DNA of 5,532 nucleotides from Syntrophaceae bacterium. GTDB lineage: Bacteria > Desulfobacterota > Syntrophorhabdia > Syntrophorhabdales > WCHB1-27. The stretch is taken from positions 1 to 5,532 of the forward strand of contig PLSJ01000390.1 of the NCBI GenBank assembly GCA_003165115.1, in the 5' to 3' direction. A program made the translations under genes and the position numbers. Positions 5,445-5,532 of the stretch are shown in pieces. Numbering within the stretch: position 1 is the first letter of the stretch; each line of letters opens with the position of its first letter. Below the pieces are notes generated by a model. The model did not search any database. It was not told where the DNA came from and saw only the letters and a program-made list of their open reading frames with translations.

Positions 5445-5482
5445 TCGGGGGCGCCCTCCCCGAATGAACCCGGGCGCCCTTT
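5445..5482 (+). terminator. weak terminator-like inverted repeats after the outer-membrane gene
   Basis: Two folds compete just after the stop. One is a local TCGGGG/CCCCGA hairpin (5445-5463). The other is an 8-bp pairing between two copies of the palindrome GGGCGCCC (5449-5456 and 5472-5479), followed by only three T residues. The GC-rich stem with a short U-tract could act as an inefficient terminator. Confidence 0.4.
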
Positions 5483-5491
5483 CCTCCCCTT

Positions 5492-5519
5492 GGGGTGCGG
5501 ACATCGATGACCGCACCCC
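5492..5519. repeat. 9-bp perfect inverted repeat at the window edge
   Basis: GGGGTGCGG and CCGCACCCC flank a 10-base loop that itself contains the palindrome CATCGATG. No T-run follows on either strand, so it is not a canonical terminator. It may be a protein-binding site, a dispersed repeat unit or part of the leader of the next gene, which lies outside the window. Confidence 0.4.
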
Positions 5520-5532
5520 TCCCAAAAGTGCA

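Overview
The window reads as ordinary, gene-dense bacterial chromosome of fairly high GC. Gene content and style suggest a Gram-negative anaerobe or microaerophile: an exported outer-membrane-type protein, a possible sigma-54 site, and a stand-alone cobalamin-binding radical SAM enzyme. A deltaproteobacterial (Desulfobacterota-like) source would fit. That placement is an inference; no rRNA or other marker is present.

Layout. (1) 1-240, +: C-terminal end of a 6-phosphofructokinase. (2) 303-2404, +: a two-gene unit encoding a medium-form threonine ammonia-lyase with a C-terminal ACT domain (ilvA), then an isoaspartyl peptidase/type-III L-asparaginase 11 bp downstream. A perfect TATAAT lies so close to the ilvA start that the transcript may be leaderless, and a 13-bp palindrome overlaps that box. 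(3) 2422-2595, -: a 57-residue four-cysteine zinc-ribbon microprotein, tail-to-tail with the asparaginase gene and with its own TTGACC-N17-TAAAAT promoter. (4) 2863-4182, +: a B12-binding-type radical SAM enzyme, divergent from the microprotein, with its own TTGACA-N17-TACCAT promoter, a GAAA-tetraloop hairpin in its leader and a strong Shine-Dalgarno. (5) 4183-4592: a 410-bp gene-free stretch with several hairpins, a textbook rho-independent terminator, then the leader of the next gene with a near-consensus sigma-54 element. (6) 4593-5438, +: a secreted, probable outer-membrane beta-barrel protein. (7) 5439-5532: GC-rich inverted repeats.

How the genes relate. The ilvA product deaminates threonine (and often serine) to a 2-oxoacid, and the asparaginase-family enzyme releases aspartate from isoaspartyl peptides or asparagine, so the pair forms a small amino-acid catabolism/turnover module. 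The radical SAM gene and the outer-membrane gene are separated by a strong terminator and look independently controlled. No mobile element, CRISPR array, tRNA or rRNA gene was seen. Nothing here amounts to a clearly new system. The items most worth follow-up are the unlisted zinc-ribbon gene, the orphan radical SAM enzyme and the structured 410-bp intergenic region.
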